A DNA stretch of 50,797 bases from Candidatus Thorarchaeota archaeon (GCA_018335335.1 JAGXKG010000011.1:1-50797), one strand, 5' to 3'; shown: positions 7,691-15,889, counted from the first letter of the stretch. A program made the numbers and translations. Notes: generated by a model from the sequence alone, not told the origin.

Positions 7691-8686
7691 ATGAGCAAGA
7701 GAGGAGATTTCTCTTATATTCGCGAATCTATGGAAGCCTATTGGAAAAACAAAGACGATCATCCCTGGGATCGAATTTACAAGGCGCTAGCGCAAGAGAT
7801 GGGTGAACAAGAAGACGAGAGTTTTTCAGAACGTGTCATGCTTGTTCGTGAGGCTGTATTCTGTAGTCTCGATATGACTTCACTCAGTCTTGCTTTAGAC
7901 GTAGGAGCTAATGAAATCCTTTCCATCATGACGAATGAGACGGAATGGAAAGATGGACGCCGTGAAGCTAGGTCGCATTGTGCTTCGCTTCTCAAGAAAA
8001 GAATCGAGGCAGGAAAGATTGAGTATATTGTAGAAGTAGGTCTTGAGAAGGATGATTTCGAATACCTGATTCCTGAAGTCCGGGAAGCGAGAATTGCGAA
8101 ATTCAAAAAGGCGAAACCAACTCTTGATTCGGACAACGTTGACCTTGCTCCTTTAAGGAAGTCAAGATATGGAAGACAGCTTCTGCGGTCGTTAAATATT
8201 GTAGAGTCGAGCTTGGATGCAGATGATGAGCGGGTGGAGCGCCTTGTTGAGACTTACGAGCATCAGCTACTAGAACTAGAGCTATCTGATACTATTGATA
8301 TTCTCCCCGATAATCGTACACAACAGGTCACTTTGAATGGGGTTCCCGTGGATACTGGGAATGAACGACCGAGTAAAAGAATCAAGAAATCGCAATCTCC
8401 TGAAGCAGATCAAGATATCAGTAGTCAGGAAGAGCTCACTGGCTATGTGGCTGAGAATCTCAGAGAAATTGAATATGCGGGCGAGTTGCAGGCCCTAGAC
8501 GGAATAGGCCCTGTTATGGAATCCAAGCTCAAACAATGCGGGTATGACTCATTCGTAACTATTGCTCACGCCCAAGTTGAAGAACTGGCTGAAAAGATTC
8601 ACGGGGTAGGCCCTACGCGTGCTCAGGAGCTAATCGAGGGAGCGCGGAGGCTTCTTGATGGTGGAGGTAAAGGAGATGGCGGCTAA
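7691..8686 (+). CDS. Helix-hairpin-helix (HhH) domain protein
   Basis: About 331 residues from the ATG at 7691 (an upstream in-frame GTG at 7619 would add 24 residues). The first 200 residues are acidic and helical with no recognised fold. After a low-complexity linker (residues about 215-255), the C terminus carries two HhH motifs, ALDGIGPVMESKLKQ and KIHGVGPTRAQELIEGA, the non-sequence-specific DNA-binding module seen in RadA, DNA ligase and nucleases. It abuts the next gene (stop TAA directly followed by ATG), so both are probably translated from one mRNA. A role in DNA or chromatin maintenance is inference. Confidence 0.75.
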   Translation: MSKRGDFSYIRESMEAYWKNKDDHPWDRIYKALAQEMGEQEDESFSERVMLVREAVFCSLDMTSLSLALDVGANEILSIMTNETEWKDGRREARSHCASLLKKRIEAGKIEYIVEVGLEKDDFEYLIPEVREARIAKFKKAKPTLDSDNVDLAPLRKSRYGRQLLRSLNIVESSLDADDERVERLVETYEHQLLELELSDTIDILPDNRTQQVTLNGVPVDTGNERPSKRIKKSQSPEADQDISSQEELTGYVAENLREIEYAGELQALDGIGPVMESKLKQCGYDSFVTIAHAQVEELAEKIHGVGPTRAQELIEGARRLLDGGGKGDGG

Positions 8687-10174
8687 ATGACTCAGGGAAA
8701 CAAATCAACAAATCTCGCGGATGTTGAACATCAAAAGATATCAGAAATGCGAGATTTGGCAATGGAGTTGGAATCTCCTGATCTTGGGGAAGCCTATGAA
8801 GCCGCAGGAACACTGGCCGGCATGGATTACGCAAGGTCGCTTCTTCCCATAGCTTGGCGTATGCATGATTCTGAAGATCCTTACATTGAGAAACTGATGC
8901 TTAGGCTTGTGGCCAAGATCGCTTTTGGTCCGTATCTCGACGATTTCTTTGAGGCACTTCTCCTTTTGAATCCTGCAGAGAGAGAACAGATTCTGCAATC
9001 GATAGAGGAGAGGTTCGCCTCGATTGGAGCACCTGAAGGTAAAGAGGGGCGAGAAGACTGGAAGGATGCTCTGGAAAAACTTGGCAGAGAACATCAACCA
9101 ATTGTCTTTTCGATAATGAGCAATCTTGGTAGACAAGGCTATAGATGGGTGCGTACGAAAATCAGAGAGGAGCTCGATTCTATCTCGTTTGGAGCGGTCG
9201 AAAGTTTATCGAGTTTCAATACGAAGCATAGAAAGAGACTCTTCAAATTGCTGGCAGAACGGGCTGCTGATGAACGACGGGATTTGCTCCCCTATATTTG
9301 CGGAATTGCTAATGAGGATACAGTAAACTACCTTATGCCATTCCTAAGCGATGCTTCTTGGAAAGAGAGAGCTCAGGTAGCTGGTGCCGTATCTTCAGCA
9401 GGAATTGATAGAGCTGCTGGAATTGTCATGGATATTGTGAGTGATCCCAATTGGAGGGTCAAACAAGCATTGCTGAACAATCTCTCAATAGAGAAATCTC
9501 GCCTGACCAGCCTAATCAAGATTCTCGGGTATTTCGTAGCTGACTCTCATACCCGTGTGCGAAGTTTGGCTGAACGTGCTATTCTTAAGCTGGGCGTTGA
9601 AGAATGCAAATCATCAACTCTGGAAGAACAGCGATCACGAATACAACGGAGATTCAGAAAGGAGATTCTTCGGGCGGCGTCACGAAACAGTGATATCGAT
9701 TCTGAATGGCTTGGGGTTGCTGAATCCAGTGCTGAACCCATTCCCTATATGCCGGAAGATGAAGAGGGAACCGAGGATAGCGGTGAAGACGCACCGGTTG
9801 GTGTGAGTCTCGATGACATAGCGTCTCTGAAGCCAGAAGAACCTAAAGAGAAGGATGATAAGAAACCGCTCCTTTCAGCTCTTCTCGATGCAAAAGAAAA
9901 AGCACAAGGTGAAACTACGGCGGAGGATGAGCTAGATGTGCGTATACAAAGCATCGATAGTGACCTCGTTCCCAGCGAACGTTTCGTTCGACTTCTCAAG
10001 ATATTGTCTAGAGCAAATGAGGGTGGAGTTAGTATGGACACGCTTCGTGAGAGAGCAAAAGAAGTCCGAATTGATGATGACGATTTGGATGAAATAATTG
10101 CAGACTTAGAGAAACAAGGAATCATCTACTCATCAAGTGAGGGTATGATAAGCTACGTTGATTTAGAGTTGTGA
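8687..10174 (+). CDS. HEAT-repeat protein with C-terminal winged helix
   Basis: A 495-residue protein beginning immediately after the HhH gene. Residues about 15-320 are paired amphipathic helices in HEAT-like repeats (for example YLMPFLSDASWKERAQVAGA, then an IVMDIVSDPNWRVKQALL repeat). An acidic disordered linker (about 350-420) leads to a C-terminal winged-helix fold (SERFVRLLKILSRANEGGVS, then a DDDLDEIIADLEKQGIIY helix), resembling the C-terminal winged helix of archaeal MCM. The combination suggests a scaffold with a nucleic-acid or protein-docking end. Partnership with the HhH protein is inferred from the zero-gap arrangement. The family is not otherwise known to me. Confidence 0.75.
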   Translation: MTQGNKSTNLADVEHQKISEMRDLAMELESPDLGEAYEAAGTLAGMDYARSLLPIAWRMHDSEDPYIEKLMLRLVAKIAFGPYLDDFFEALLLLNPAEREQILQSIEERFASIGAPEGKEGREDWKDALEKLGREHQPIVFSIMSNLGRQGYRWVRTKIREELDSISFGAVESLSSFNTKHRKRLFKLLAERAADERRDLLPYICGIANEDTVNYLMPFLSDASWKERAQVAGAVSSAGIDRAAGIVMDIVSDPNWRVKQALLNNLSIEKSRLTSLIKILGYFVADSHTRVRSLAERAILKLGVEECKSSTLEEQRSRIQRRFRKEILRAASRNSDIDSEWLGVAESSAEPIPYMPEDEEGTEDSGEDAPVGVSLDDIASLKPEEPKEKDDKKPLLSALLDAKEKAQGETTAEDELDVRIQSIDSDLVPSERFVRLLKILSRANEGGVSMDTLRERAKEVRIDDDDLDEIIADLEKQGIIYSSSEGMISYVDLEL

Positions 10175-10251
10175 TTTGCAAAGGGCTAGAAACATATTAG
10201 AACGTCCAACCCCAAAACCGATTCTTTTAATCCTGTAAGTGCCAAGTAATC

Positions 10252-11589
10252 ATGGGTTCCACAATGGCGGATAGTTTGCTGATTGATAATACATTGATGG
10301 TCACATGCAATTCTGAAGACGAAATCATAGAAAACGGCTATGTCTATGTCGAAGACGATCACATTGAAGAAATCGGAACCGGGTCTCCAACAGTAAACCC
10401 CTCACGACACATAGATGGATCTGGATGTGTTCTCATTCCAGGACTCATCACTGCTCACACCCATCTGTATGGTATTCTTCTAAGAGGAGCAAATCTAGGG
10501 ATTGAGCCTCCAACTGACTTCGCTCAAGTATTGCAGCGTGTGTGGTGGCCTGTTGATGAAGCTCTTACCTTGGAGGATGCCCATGCGAGTGCGCTGTCGG
10601 CTTCAGCGGATATGCTCAAATCAGGCAGCACACTCTTCGCTGATACCTATTCGGGACCTAATTCCATAGAAGGGAGCTTGCAGGCTATTGCTGATGCTAC
10701 AAAGAACATAGGAATCAGGAGTATCCTTGCTTTCGAAATGACTGAACGACATAATCCGGAAGAAGCAAGGAACGGGCTTGAGGAAAATATCAGCTTCATC
10801 AGGGAAGCAAAAAAAGAGCCACTGGTTTCGGGAATGATGAGTGTACATGCATCGTTTACCGTTGGAGATGAGATAGTGAAAGAAGCCGCTTCTGCGGCGA
10901 GAAATCTGGGTGCTCCTATCACTGTTCACACTTCTGAAGGAAAAGTTGACTTGTACCATAATCTGGAGCGATGGGGTGAGCGGACGGTCGAAAGACTTGA
11001 TCGTCTTGGACTCCTAGATTCGAATGCTGTTCTTGCTCATTGTGTACATGTATCTGAGAATGAGCTCGAGCTGATACGCAAAAGAGATGCTAAGGTGGCT
11101 CATAATCCAATGAGCAATATGTTGAATGCTGTGGGAACAGCCCCAGTTCCCGATATGCTGGATATGGGAATCACTGTGGGGCTCGGAAATGATGGCTGGA
11201 TTTACGATCCTTTTGAGAACATGCGATGCGCTATGACCGTTCATAGACTTGCCTCCGGCAACCCAAGCGAAATCGGTCCATCTGAGGTCTTCCGTATGGC
11301 AACCATAGAGGGTGCACGTTGCTACGGTCTTGAAGACCACCTAGGCAGCATCGAGACTGGAAAATTAGCAGATTTGGTTTTGCTTGACGGCACCAATGTT
11401 CCCACACCACTGAACCCCAAGAGCGTGATTGGGCACCTTGTGAACACTTTCACGGGAAGCGATGTCAGTCACGTTGTTGTTAACGGCGATACCGTAGTAG
11501 AAAACGGTAGGCTGACAACAATGGACGAAGAAAGCGTGATTCAGAAATCAAGACAAAGTGCAAAGAAGTTGTGGAAGCGTCTCAAATAA
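10252..11589 (+). CDS. Amidohydrolase, MtaD/SAH-deaminase-like
   Basis: A 445-residue metal-dependent hydrolase of the amidohydrolase superfamily, subgroup of 5'-methylthioadenosine/S-adenosylhomocysteine deaminases and chlorohydrolases. Metal ligands are visible as HTH (H69, H71), VHTSE (mid-protein), HCVH, and the catalytic Asp in LGNDGW. The N-terminal composite beta domain (LLIDNTLMVTC) and C-terminal closing strands (GKLADLVLLDG) are typical. The likely reaction is hydrolytic deamination of an adenosine derivative in the S-adenosylmethionine salvage pathway; a guanine or other deaminase specificity cannot be excluded. ATG at 10252 or 10264 may be used. It ends at a hairpin terminator. 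Confidence 0.8.
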   Translation: MGSTMADSLLIDNTLMVTCNSEDEIIENGYVYVEDDHIEEIGTGSPTVNPSRHIDGSGCVLIPGLITAHTHLYGILLRGANLGIEPPTDFAQVLQRVWWPVDEALTLEDAHASALSASADMLKSGSTLFADTYSGPNSIEGSLQAIADATKNIGIRSILAFEMTERHNPEEARNGLEENISFIREAKKEPLVSGMMSVHASFTVGDEIVKEAASAARNLGAPITVHTSEGKVDLYHNLERWGERTVERLDRLGLLDSNAVLAHCVHVSENELELIRKRDAKVAHNPMSNMLNAVGTAPVPDMLDMGITVGLGNDGWIYDPFENMRCAMTVHRLASGNPSEIGPSEVFRMATIEGARCYGLEDHLGSIETGKLADLVLLDGTNVPTPLNPKSVIGHLVNTFTGSDVSHVVVNGDTVVENGRLTTMDEESVIQKSRQSAKKLWKRLK

Positions 11590-11628
11590 AAAAAAGAGGG
11601 GTGGGGTGAACCACCCGTTTTATCTTTT
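11588..11628. terminator. Bidirectional hairpin terminator between convergent genes
   Basis: GGGTGG (11599-11604) pairs with CCACCC (11611-11616) around a 6-nt loop. On the plus strand it is followed by GTTTTATCTTTT; on the minus strand by CTCTTTTTTTT (plus-strand A run 11588-11595). It can therefore end both the amidohydrolase transcript and the converging transcript of the gene ending at 11620. Confidence 0.65.
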
Positions 11629-12315
11629 CTTACAGGCTATGCCTAGAACTACAAGTACAGCTATACCGATTCCTACATAGAGGATATTGTCCTCGAGAAG
11701 CTGGATGATGTCATCCAAACCTCCGCCTCCTGCTGGCAGGCCCTCTCTTGTTACCTCAATCGAGGATTCAATTGTATCTTCTGAGGTATCCCATGTTTCC
11801 AGCTTGTATTCAGCTAGGAACCCGTCACTCTTGCTGTAAGTAGCCGTGATTCTGAATTCGTGAGTTGCGTTTTCAGTCTGGCTCCATTCCACTCCCCATA
11901 GATTTGCGTCTGAAATATAGTCTTCATCAGATATTTCAGTTTCAAGAAGGTCTTGGATTAGAGTCCAATTTCCAGTCGGAAGCGCGAATTTTCCACCGAC
12001 GAAGTAAACGCCTAGGAATATGAGTGTCGATAAGCCCATCGATGTGCCATTAGCCCACCAGAATCCTAGGTCATGCTCAGGAATGTTAGTCCAGTCCGCA
12101 AGGGGATCTGGAATCGCATCCGACGAGGTAGCGGTTATATTGATGTAGATGTCTTCACTCGGTACATCCTCTTCCGTGCTTGTCATGGTGTAGTCGAACC
12201 TATCACCAGTTGCTACTCCCCACTCAAGCCCTTGTGATGTTGCTGCAGCAACAGGAGACACAAGGAACATCGTGATGATAGCGAGCACGGCGGGAATTAC
12301 AAAACTTCGTTTCAT
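11620..12315 (-). CDS. Secreted, C-terminally membrane-anchored protein
   Basis: A 231-residue protein with a clear Sec signal peptide (MKRSF, a hydrophobic core, then VAAATS; cleavage near residue 25) and one C-terminal transmembrane helix (about 208-227) followed by a short basic tail (CKKR). The ectodomain is acidic, Thr/Ser-rich and beta-strand-like, with several N-x-S/T sites (NITATS, NGTS, NWTL, NATHE), so it probably sits glycosylated outside the cell. A glycine-rich hinge (PAGGGGLDD) precedes the anchor. No enzymatic motif is visible; archaeal exported proteins with this plan are common. Confidence 0.75.
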   Translation of the reverse strand: MKRSFVIPAVLAIITMFLVSPVAAATSQGLEWGVATGDRFDYTMTSTEEDVPSEDIYINITATSSDAIPDPLADWTNIPEHDLGFWWANGTSMGLSTLIFLGVYFVGGKFALPTGNWTLIQDLLETEISDEDYISDANLWGVEWSQTENATHEFRITATYSKSDGFLAEYKLETWDTSEDTIESSIEVTREGLPAGGGGLDDIIQLLEDNILYVGIGIAVLVVLGIACKKR

Positions 12316-12436
12316 ATTTGAAACCTCTCCAATGAGGATGTATGTTATTCCTTTTGTGTCTTTCTAGTCATCTTGGTTGAGGCCTCTACAGACAGAGTTT
12401 TGAGGACCATCCAACACAGCCTCATATGTGTCTTCG

Positions 12437-13393
12437 ATGCAACACGAATTGAGTTATCAGGGTCCCATTTTCGATGCTCATCTCCATATGGCTAGTCAAG
12501 AAGCATTGCATACCCTGATAGCTGTGGAGAATGACTTCGGCGTTGACAAAGGATTACTCATTGTTCATGGCGATGAGAACCAGCAATACGTTTGCGAGAA
12601 ATATCCGGACAGGTATATCTTTGCTAAGTATTTCTCAGGTACTCTTCCGTTCAAAGAGGGTTTCAAGTACATAGCCGATGGAATTAGGGATATGGACCCT
12701 GGCTGCTATCAAGTTGCTAAGATGCAGTCTGCTCCTAAGGTCAGAAACCGAGTAGAAAGCAGTATCTCTTCCCTTCGATTGGATGTGGATGGCTCAGAGC
12801 CGATGTTTGAAGCATTGACTGAAACCAACACGCCATTCTTACTGCATCTTAGTGATCCTGATACGTACTACCGCATTCACTACTCTGACAGGACGAAGTT
12901 CAGGACCAAAGATGAGGATTTGCAGGAACTAGAAGCAGTGATTCGGAACAACCCAGATGTGCAGTTTCAGCTTGCTCATTTTGCCGCACAACCAGAAATA
13001 CACCGGCTAGATAACCTTGCGCGGTGGTTCGATACCTATCCGAATTTCTATGTAGATACCGGTTCTGCCAGATGGATATGCCGCGAGCTCAGCAAAGATG
13101 TTGACCGAGCTAAGTCGTTCTTGGAGACATACTCTGATCGAGTCCTATTTGGTACTGACTGCGTAGCAAGAGACACCAATCGCGATTACTTCGAGGGACG
13201 ACATCTTTCCCTCAGGTTGCTACTGGAAAGTGATATACGAGACATGGAATTACCCTTCCCTGATCCTGATACTGCGGATTCAGGGGGAACCTACATCAAC
13301 GGATTATCCCTGTCGCAGGAGGCTCTTGAAAACATCTACTGGAAGAATGCGAATCGGTTGTACGGTAGATTCATTGGGCAAGCAGAAACATAG
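12437..13393 (+). CDS. Amidohydrolase_2-family metal-dependent hydrolase
   Basis: About 318 residues from the ATG at 12437 (a GTG three codons upstream at 12428 is also in frame). The N-terminal FDAHLHM gives the HxH metal motif; further candidate ligands are in QFQLAHFAAQPEIH and the late LFGTDCVARD segment with the catalytic Asp. This is the layout of the amidohydrolase_2 TIM-barrel family (decarboxylases and lactonases). The substrate is unknown. It is transcribed divergently from the secreted-protein gene, sharing a 120-base promoter region. Confidence 0.75.
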   Translation: MQHELSYQGPIFDAHLHMASQEALHTLIAVENDFGVDKGLLIVHGDENQQYVCEKYPDRYIFAKYFSGTLPFKEGFKYIADGIRDMDPGCYQVAKMQSAPKVRNRVESSISSLRLDVDGSEPMFEALTETNTPFLLHLSDPDTYYRIHYSDRTKFRTKDEDLQELEAVIRNNPDVQFQLAHFAAQPEIHRLDNLARWFDTYPNFYVDTGSARWICRELSKDVDRAKSFLETYSDRVLFGTDCVARDTNRDYFEGRHLSLRLLLESDIRDMELPFPDPDTADSGGTYINGLSLSQEALENIYWKNANRLYGRFIGQAET

Positions 13394-13415
13394 TGAAAAC
13401 CAGAAAAACGAGGCC

Positions 13416-13751
13416 TTACTTTCTTGTGTTTACTTTGTAGAATGAAAGAATGAATTCAGCCCGTTCTTGTTGTTTCTTCTTGATTCCTTGTATCCCTCTG
13501 TACTTGGTACGGTCGTCTACACCATATCTCTTGGGCCACGTAGTGTGCTTGCCAACTCGAAGACAAGGGGCTATGAGTTTGCGCTCTTTTTTGTCCAACT
13601 CGTAGGGACCAACTATATGCAATTTTTGTTTGGTAAGGTCAGCGTCAAAACGAACCTCTTTGGATACTTCAATAAATTCGTATGAATCTATATCCTCTTT
13701 GATAGCGTGTTTCTTCACGGTACGTAAAACAGCGTGCTTATCTGGTTCCAA
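13416..13751 (-). CDS. Small basic hypothetical protein, 111 aa
   Basis: Not recognised. The protein is lysine-rich, with beta-strand-like segments (SYEFIEVSKEVRF, KLHIVGPYELDKK) and a basic helical tail (IKKKQQERAEF). The start is a TTG at 13751, directly after the TAA of the upstream gene (taattg), so the two genes form one unit. The converging amidohydrolase ends 22 bases away. The strongly basic composition could mean nucleic-acid contact, but this is a guess. Confidence 0.55.
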   Translation of the reverse strand: MEPDKHAVLRTVKKHAIKEDIDSYEFIEVSKEVRFDADLTKQKLHIVGPYELDKKERKLIAPCLRVGKHTTWPKRYGVDDRTKYRGIQGIKKKQQERAEFILSFYKVNTRK

Positions 13752-14030
13752 TTATATACCTGTATCACCGGCATATTTCATGATTGACTGCTCGACGAAG
13801 GAAAGGCCGATTGCGGCCATCTTCTCTGATTGAGATGATCCATCGCTTTGTTTAATCCGCTCAACTGCATTATACTCATCCTGTGACATAGCAGCTTTAC
13901 TGCTCTTGACATATACCCTCAAAACCGTATCATCTACACTATTGTTGGACTTTCTCCAACTTATGTTAGCTCCTCTTGAGATATCCTCTTTTCTGACAAT
14001 TAGAACCTTCTTGGAACTTCTAAAGAACAT
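13752..14030 (-). CDS. Small hypothetical protein, 92 aa
   Basis: Not recognised. The N-terminal third is basic (FRSSKKVLIVRKED), the remainder polar and helical (MSQDEYNAVERIKQ, SEKMAAIGLSFVEQSIMKYAG). It starts at ATG 14030 and its stop touches the TTG start of the following gene, implying translational coupling of the two. The promoter probably lies in the 200 bases upstream, which also hold the terminator of the first cold-shock gene. Confidence 0.55.
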   Translation of the reverse strand: MFFRSSKKVLIVRKEDISRGANISWRKSNNSVDDTVLRVYVKSSKAAMSQDEYNAVERIKQSDGSSQSEKMAAIGLSFVEQSIMKYAGDTGI

Positions 14031-14163
14031 GATTATTCTCTTTTTTGCTTGAGTGACAACGAGAATGATTTTTTCTACAAACGTAGTGTCTCATCGTCCC
14101 AATCAGCGTCAGGCATAAGCAGAACTGGAGCAAGCTACAATAATCCTTCTTTTGACTGAGGTT

Positions 14164-14215
14164 GATAAAAAGAAAAAGATAGATAAAACAAGGTCACCCG
14201 CAAAGATGCCCTTGT
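14164..14215 (-). terminator. Terminator of cold-shock gene 1
   Basis: On the minus strand ACAAGG/CCTTGT (14188-14193 with 14210-14215) forms an outer stem around an inner GCA/TGC stem, followed by the T-rich stretch complementary to 14164-14187. It is weaker than the terminators of copies 2 and 3 and differs from them in sequence. Confidence 0.5.
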
Positions 14216-14258
14216 GTCTGTTTTATGCTGTTCGTAAGCTGCGCTATGCTCAGCTGTT

Positions 14259-14702
14259 CTAGATTTCCTCTAGTTCAAGTTCTTCCTCTTCTAGTCCAAG
14301 GTCCTCCTCTTCAAGTTCTTCCTCTTCTAGTCCAAGGTCCTCCTCTTCAAGTTCTTCCTCTTCTAGTCCAAGGTCCTCCTCTTCAAGTTCTTCCTCTTCT
14401 AGTCCAAGGTCCTCCTCTTCAAGTTCTTCCTCTGCTTCCAAGTCATCCTCTGCGAGGACTTCCTTGGATGCTTCGTACGATTCTTCGTCATACTCGTCTT
14501 CGGGGACGACTCGCTGGGCTCGAATACCCCTTGGAGTATCTTCAGTTTCGAAAACTACGCGGTCTCCCTCTGAGAGGAAGCGATCACTTTCGATGGCACT
14601 GGCGTGTACAAAGACGTCCTCGCCTTCTTCACGCTCAATGAAACCATAGTTCTTTCTTGCGCTAAACCATTTTACGGTGCCGTGTTGTGTCATGTTAGAC
14701 AT
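14259..14702 (-). CDS. Cold-shock-domain protein with acidic 12-residue repeats (copy 1)
   Basis: A 147-residue protein. The first 70 residues are a cold-shock (OB-fold) domain with RNA-binding motifs KNYGFIERE (RNP1) and DVFVHAS (RNP2). The remaining half is almost only Glu, Asp and Leu and consists of a 12-residue unit ([12 protein letters not shown]) repeated about four times, encoded by 36-bp DNA repeats. The domain binds single-stranded RNA or DNA; the acidic tail could modulate this by mimicking nucleic acid. ATG 14702 is chosen because its distance to the leader helix matches copy 3; ATG 14693 ([10 protein letters not shown]) fits the family's usual N terminus equally well. Confidence 0.9.
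   Translation of the reverse strand: MSNMTQHGTVKWFSARKNYGFIEREEGEDVFVHASAIESDRFLSEGDRVVFETEDTPRGIRAQRVVPEDEYDEESYEASKEVLAEDDLEAEEELEEEDLGLEEEELEEEDLGLEEEELEEEDLGLEEEELEEEDLGLEEEELELEEI
14291..14434. repeat. Four tandem 36-bp repeats inside cold-shock gene 1
   Basis: The unit ctagtccaaggtcctcctct followed by tcaagttcttcctctt starts at 14291, 14327, 14363 and 14399, nearly identical in all copies (the last differs in its final base). A partial, degenerate copy follows at the gene's 3' end (14266-14290). The period is a multiple of three, so copy-number change keeps the frame. Confidence 0.9.
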
Positions 14703-14830
14703 TTCCGTTTGCTGTTATACAAAGTCTTCTCAACACTGAGTTTCCGTCATAAAGACATAGTCAGAATCAGAAAAAAATGCTGCAAACATCCTAAACCTAA
14801 TCCGAACCAAACGCAGTGTTACTCTGTATA
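14703..14830 (-). promoter_or_regulatory. Conserved structured 5' leader of cold-shock gene 1
   Basis: About 125 nt between the predicted transcript start (near 14830) and the ATG. The 5' end of the RNA, UAUACAGAGU (plus 14821-14830), can pair over 10 bp, with one G-U, with ACUUUGUAUA (plus 14716-14725) shortly before the start codon. Between them lies a core (14760-14808) shared with copies 2 and 3. Pairing of mRNA 5' end with the initiation region suggests a temperature-responsive switch (inference). Confidence 0.6.
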
Positions 14831-14849
14831 CTAAAACCCTCTTTTCTGT

Positions 14850-14865
14850 ACATATATAGTTTTGG
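14850..14865 (-). promoter_or_regulatory. BRE/TATA promoter of cold-shock gene 1
   Basis: Read on the minus strand, CCAAAACTATATATGT: a purine/A-rich BRE followed by a TATA box (14851-14858). The 16 bases are identical to those ahead of copy 2 (15571-15586), while the bases upstream diverge because of the insertion starting at 14865. Confidence 0.75.
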
Positions 14866-15013
14866 TAAACATGGGTGCTGTGTGAAAAGTCTTTGCCGAT
14901 GAATGGGGCTGATCACAAAACAGGGAAATGAAGATAGAAATCAGGCATATTGTAATTTGATCGCTCCATTTCCTTACTACCTTGTTGACTTTTCACACAG
15001 AGCCGTAAACATG
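14865..15013. mobile_element. 131-bp MITE with 18-bp terminal inverted repeats and 9-bp target duplication
   Basis: The element body is 14874-15004. Its left end GGTGCTGTGTGAAAAGTC and the reverse complement of its right end, GGCTCTGTGTGAAAAGTC, match at 16 of 18 positions. It is flanked exactly by direct repeats GTAAACATG (14865-14873 and 15005-15013). An 18-bp inverted repeat starting GGCT with a 9-bp duplication is the pattern of IS5-family (IS903-group) elements. No transposase is encoded, so it would have to be moved in trans. It inserted directly upstream of the promoter of cold-shock gene 1. Confidence 0.8.
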
Positions 15014-15100
15014 TGCATTGATATTCAATGAATACGAATATACTGGATCGCCAATAGACAAAGTAGTTACGCTGTATCTTTTCATATGTCGGAAGCAATG

Positions 15101-15146
15101 AAAAAACAAAAAGAAAAATAGTAGTGCTCACGGATATCCGCGAGCA
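15101..15146 (-). terminator. Terminator of cold-shock gene 2
   Basis: The minus-strand RNA forms a 9-bp stem (TGCTCGCGG with CCGTGAGCA, one G-U pair, ATAT loop; 15125-15146) followed by a T-rich tract complementary to 15101-15119. The same hairpin, with a changed loop, ends copy 3. Confidence 0.75.
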
Positions 15147-15196
15147 TGGTGTTCTGAGATGAGTTTGAATATCGTTTGTAGTACTTCTACGCTTGT

Positions 15197-15421
15197 CTAT
15201 ACCTCATCTGCCTCATCTTCAAGAACCACATTAACTGCTCGTAGTCCTCGTGGGCTCTCTTCAGTCTCGAATACAACTCTGTCTCCCTCTGAGAGAAACC
15301 GATTGCTCTGGATTGCACTAGCGTGTACGAAGACATCTTCGCCTTCTTCTCGCTCAATGAACCCAAAATTCTTCCTAGCGTTAAACCACTTTACGGTGCC
15401 ATGTTCTGTCATGTTATACAT
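15197..15421 (-). CDS. Cold-shock-domain protein (copy 2)
   Basis: A 71-74-residue single cold-shock domain with RNP1 KNFGFIERE and RNP2 DVFVHAS, closely similar to copy 3 and to the first half of copy 1, ending in a short acidic tail (LEDEADEV). Such proteins bind single-stranded RNA and DNA and act as RNA chaperones, notably after temperature downshift. Two starts are possible: ATG 15421 (MYNMTEHG), matching the leader spacing of copy 3, or ATG 15412 ([10 protein letters not shown]). The open frame upstream of these covers the leader and is not coding. It has its own promoter and terminator. Confidence 0.9.
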   Translation of the reverse strand: MYNMTEHGTVKWFNARKNFGFIEREEGEDVFVHASAIQSNRFLSEGDRVVFETEESPRGLRAVNVVLEDEADEV

Positions 15422-15551
15422 TTCCGATTTACTGTTATACAGAGATGATTTTTGACATTGCATCAAATCTCGTTGAAATGATCAGAATCAGAAAAAATGC
15501 TACTAACATCCTATACCGAATCTAAACCATATTGCAGTGTTACTCTGTACA
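15422..15551 (-). promoter_or_regulatory. Conserved structured 5' leader of cold-shock gene 2
   Basis: Homologous to the leaders of copies 1 and 3. The 5'-end segment UGUACAGAG (plus 15543-15551) pairs over 9 bp, with one G-U, with CUCUGUAUA (plus 15436-15444) near the start codon. Inside, a 32-base block (15497-15528) is identical to copy 3. A small hairpin (AUUUC/GAGAU) is kept as AUCUC/GAGAU in copy 3. Confidence 0.6.
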
Positions 15552-15570
15552 GTGCAACCCTCACAAGTTT

Positions 15571-15586
15571 ACATATATAGTTTTGG
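15571..15586 (-). promoter_or_regulatory. BRE/TATA promoter of cold-shock gene 2
   Basis: Identical over 16 bases to the promoter of copy 1 (minus strand CCAAAACTATATATGT). The TATA box at 15572-15579 sits 29 bases from the inner edge of the leader helix, the same offset as in copies 1 and 3, placing the transcript start near 15550. Confidence 0.75.
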
Positions 15587-15889
15587 ACGGCATATGTTAT
15601 TCTTGATTGATCCCACTTATGAGGTTATCAACCCCGACATAGACACCCATACTGAAATCAAGGGTTTCATTGACAATGAATTGCTATAGGAAAGTGGCAG
15701 AGCATGAACACAATTCGAAGTGAATCCACTGAGAGCTGTATGCTGACCCGGTTCTTACCCCTCTCGACTGACTCAATCCAGATGTTTGGTGTACTTTTCG
15801 GAAACGAAGATATCCTGTTCCCTATATTCACTCACAAATGGACGCGGATATCCTACTACAAACTGCTATAATGCCGCCAATAGAGTTTG
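15587..15889. other. Spacer between cold-shock genes 2 and 3
   Basis: About 300 bases separate the copy 2 promoter from the copy 3 terminator. No reading frame with coding character, repeat or RNA signature is seen. Confidence 0.5.

Noticed and set aside
9975-9990. Palindrome CGAACGTTTCGTTCG, close to the AACGTTTAC motif.
   Set aside because: It is inside a coding region and lacks the TAC end, so it is probably chance.
14913-15131. 72-codon minus-strand frame across the MITE, considered as a transposase fragment.
   Set aside because: Its sequence shows no DDE-transposase feature and it runs across the element boundary into the terminator of cold-shock gene 2.
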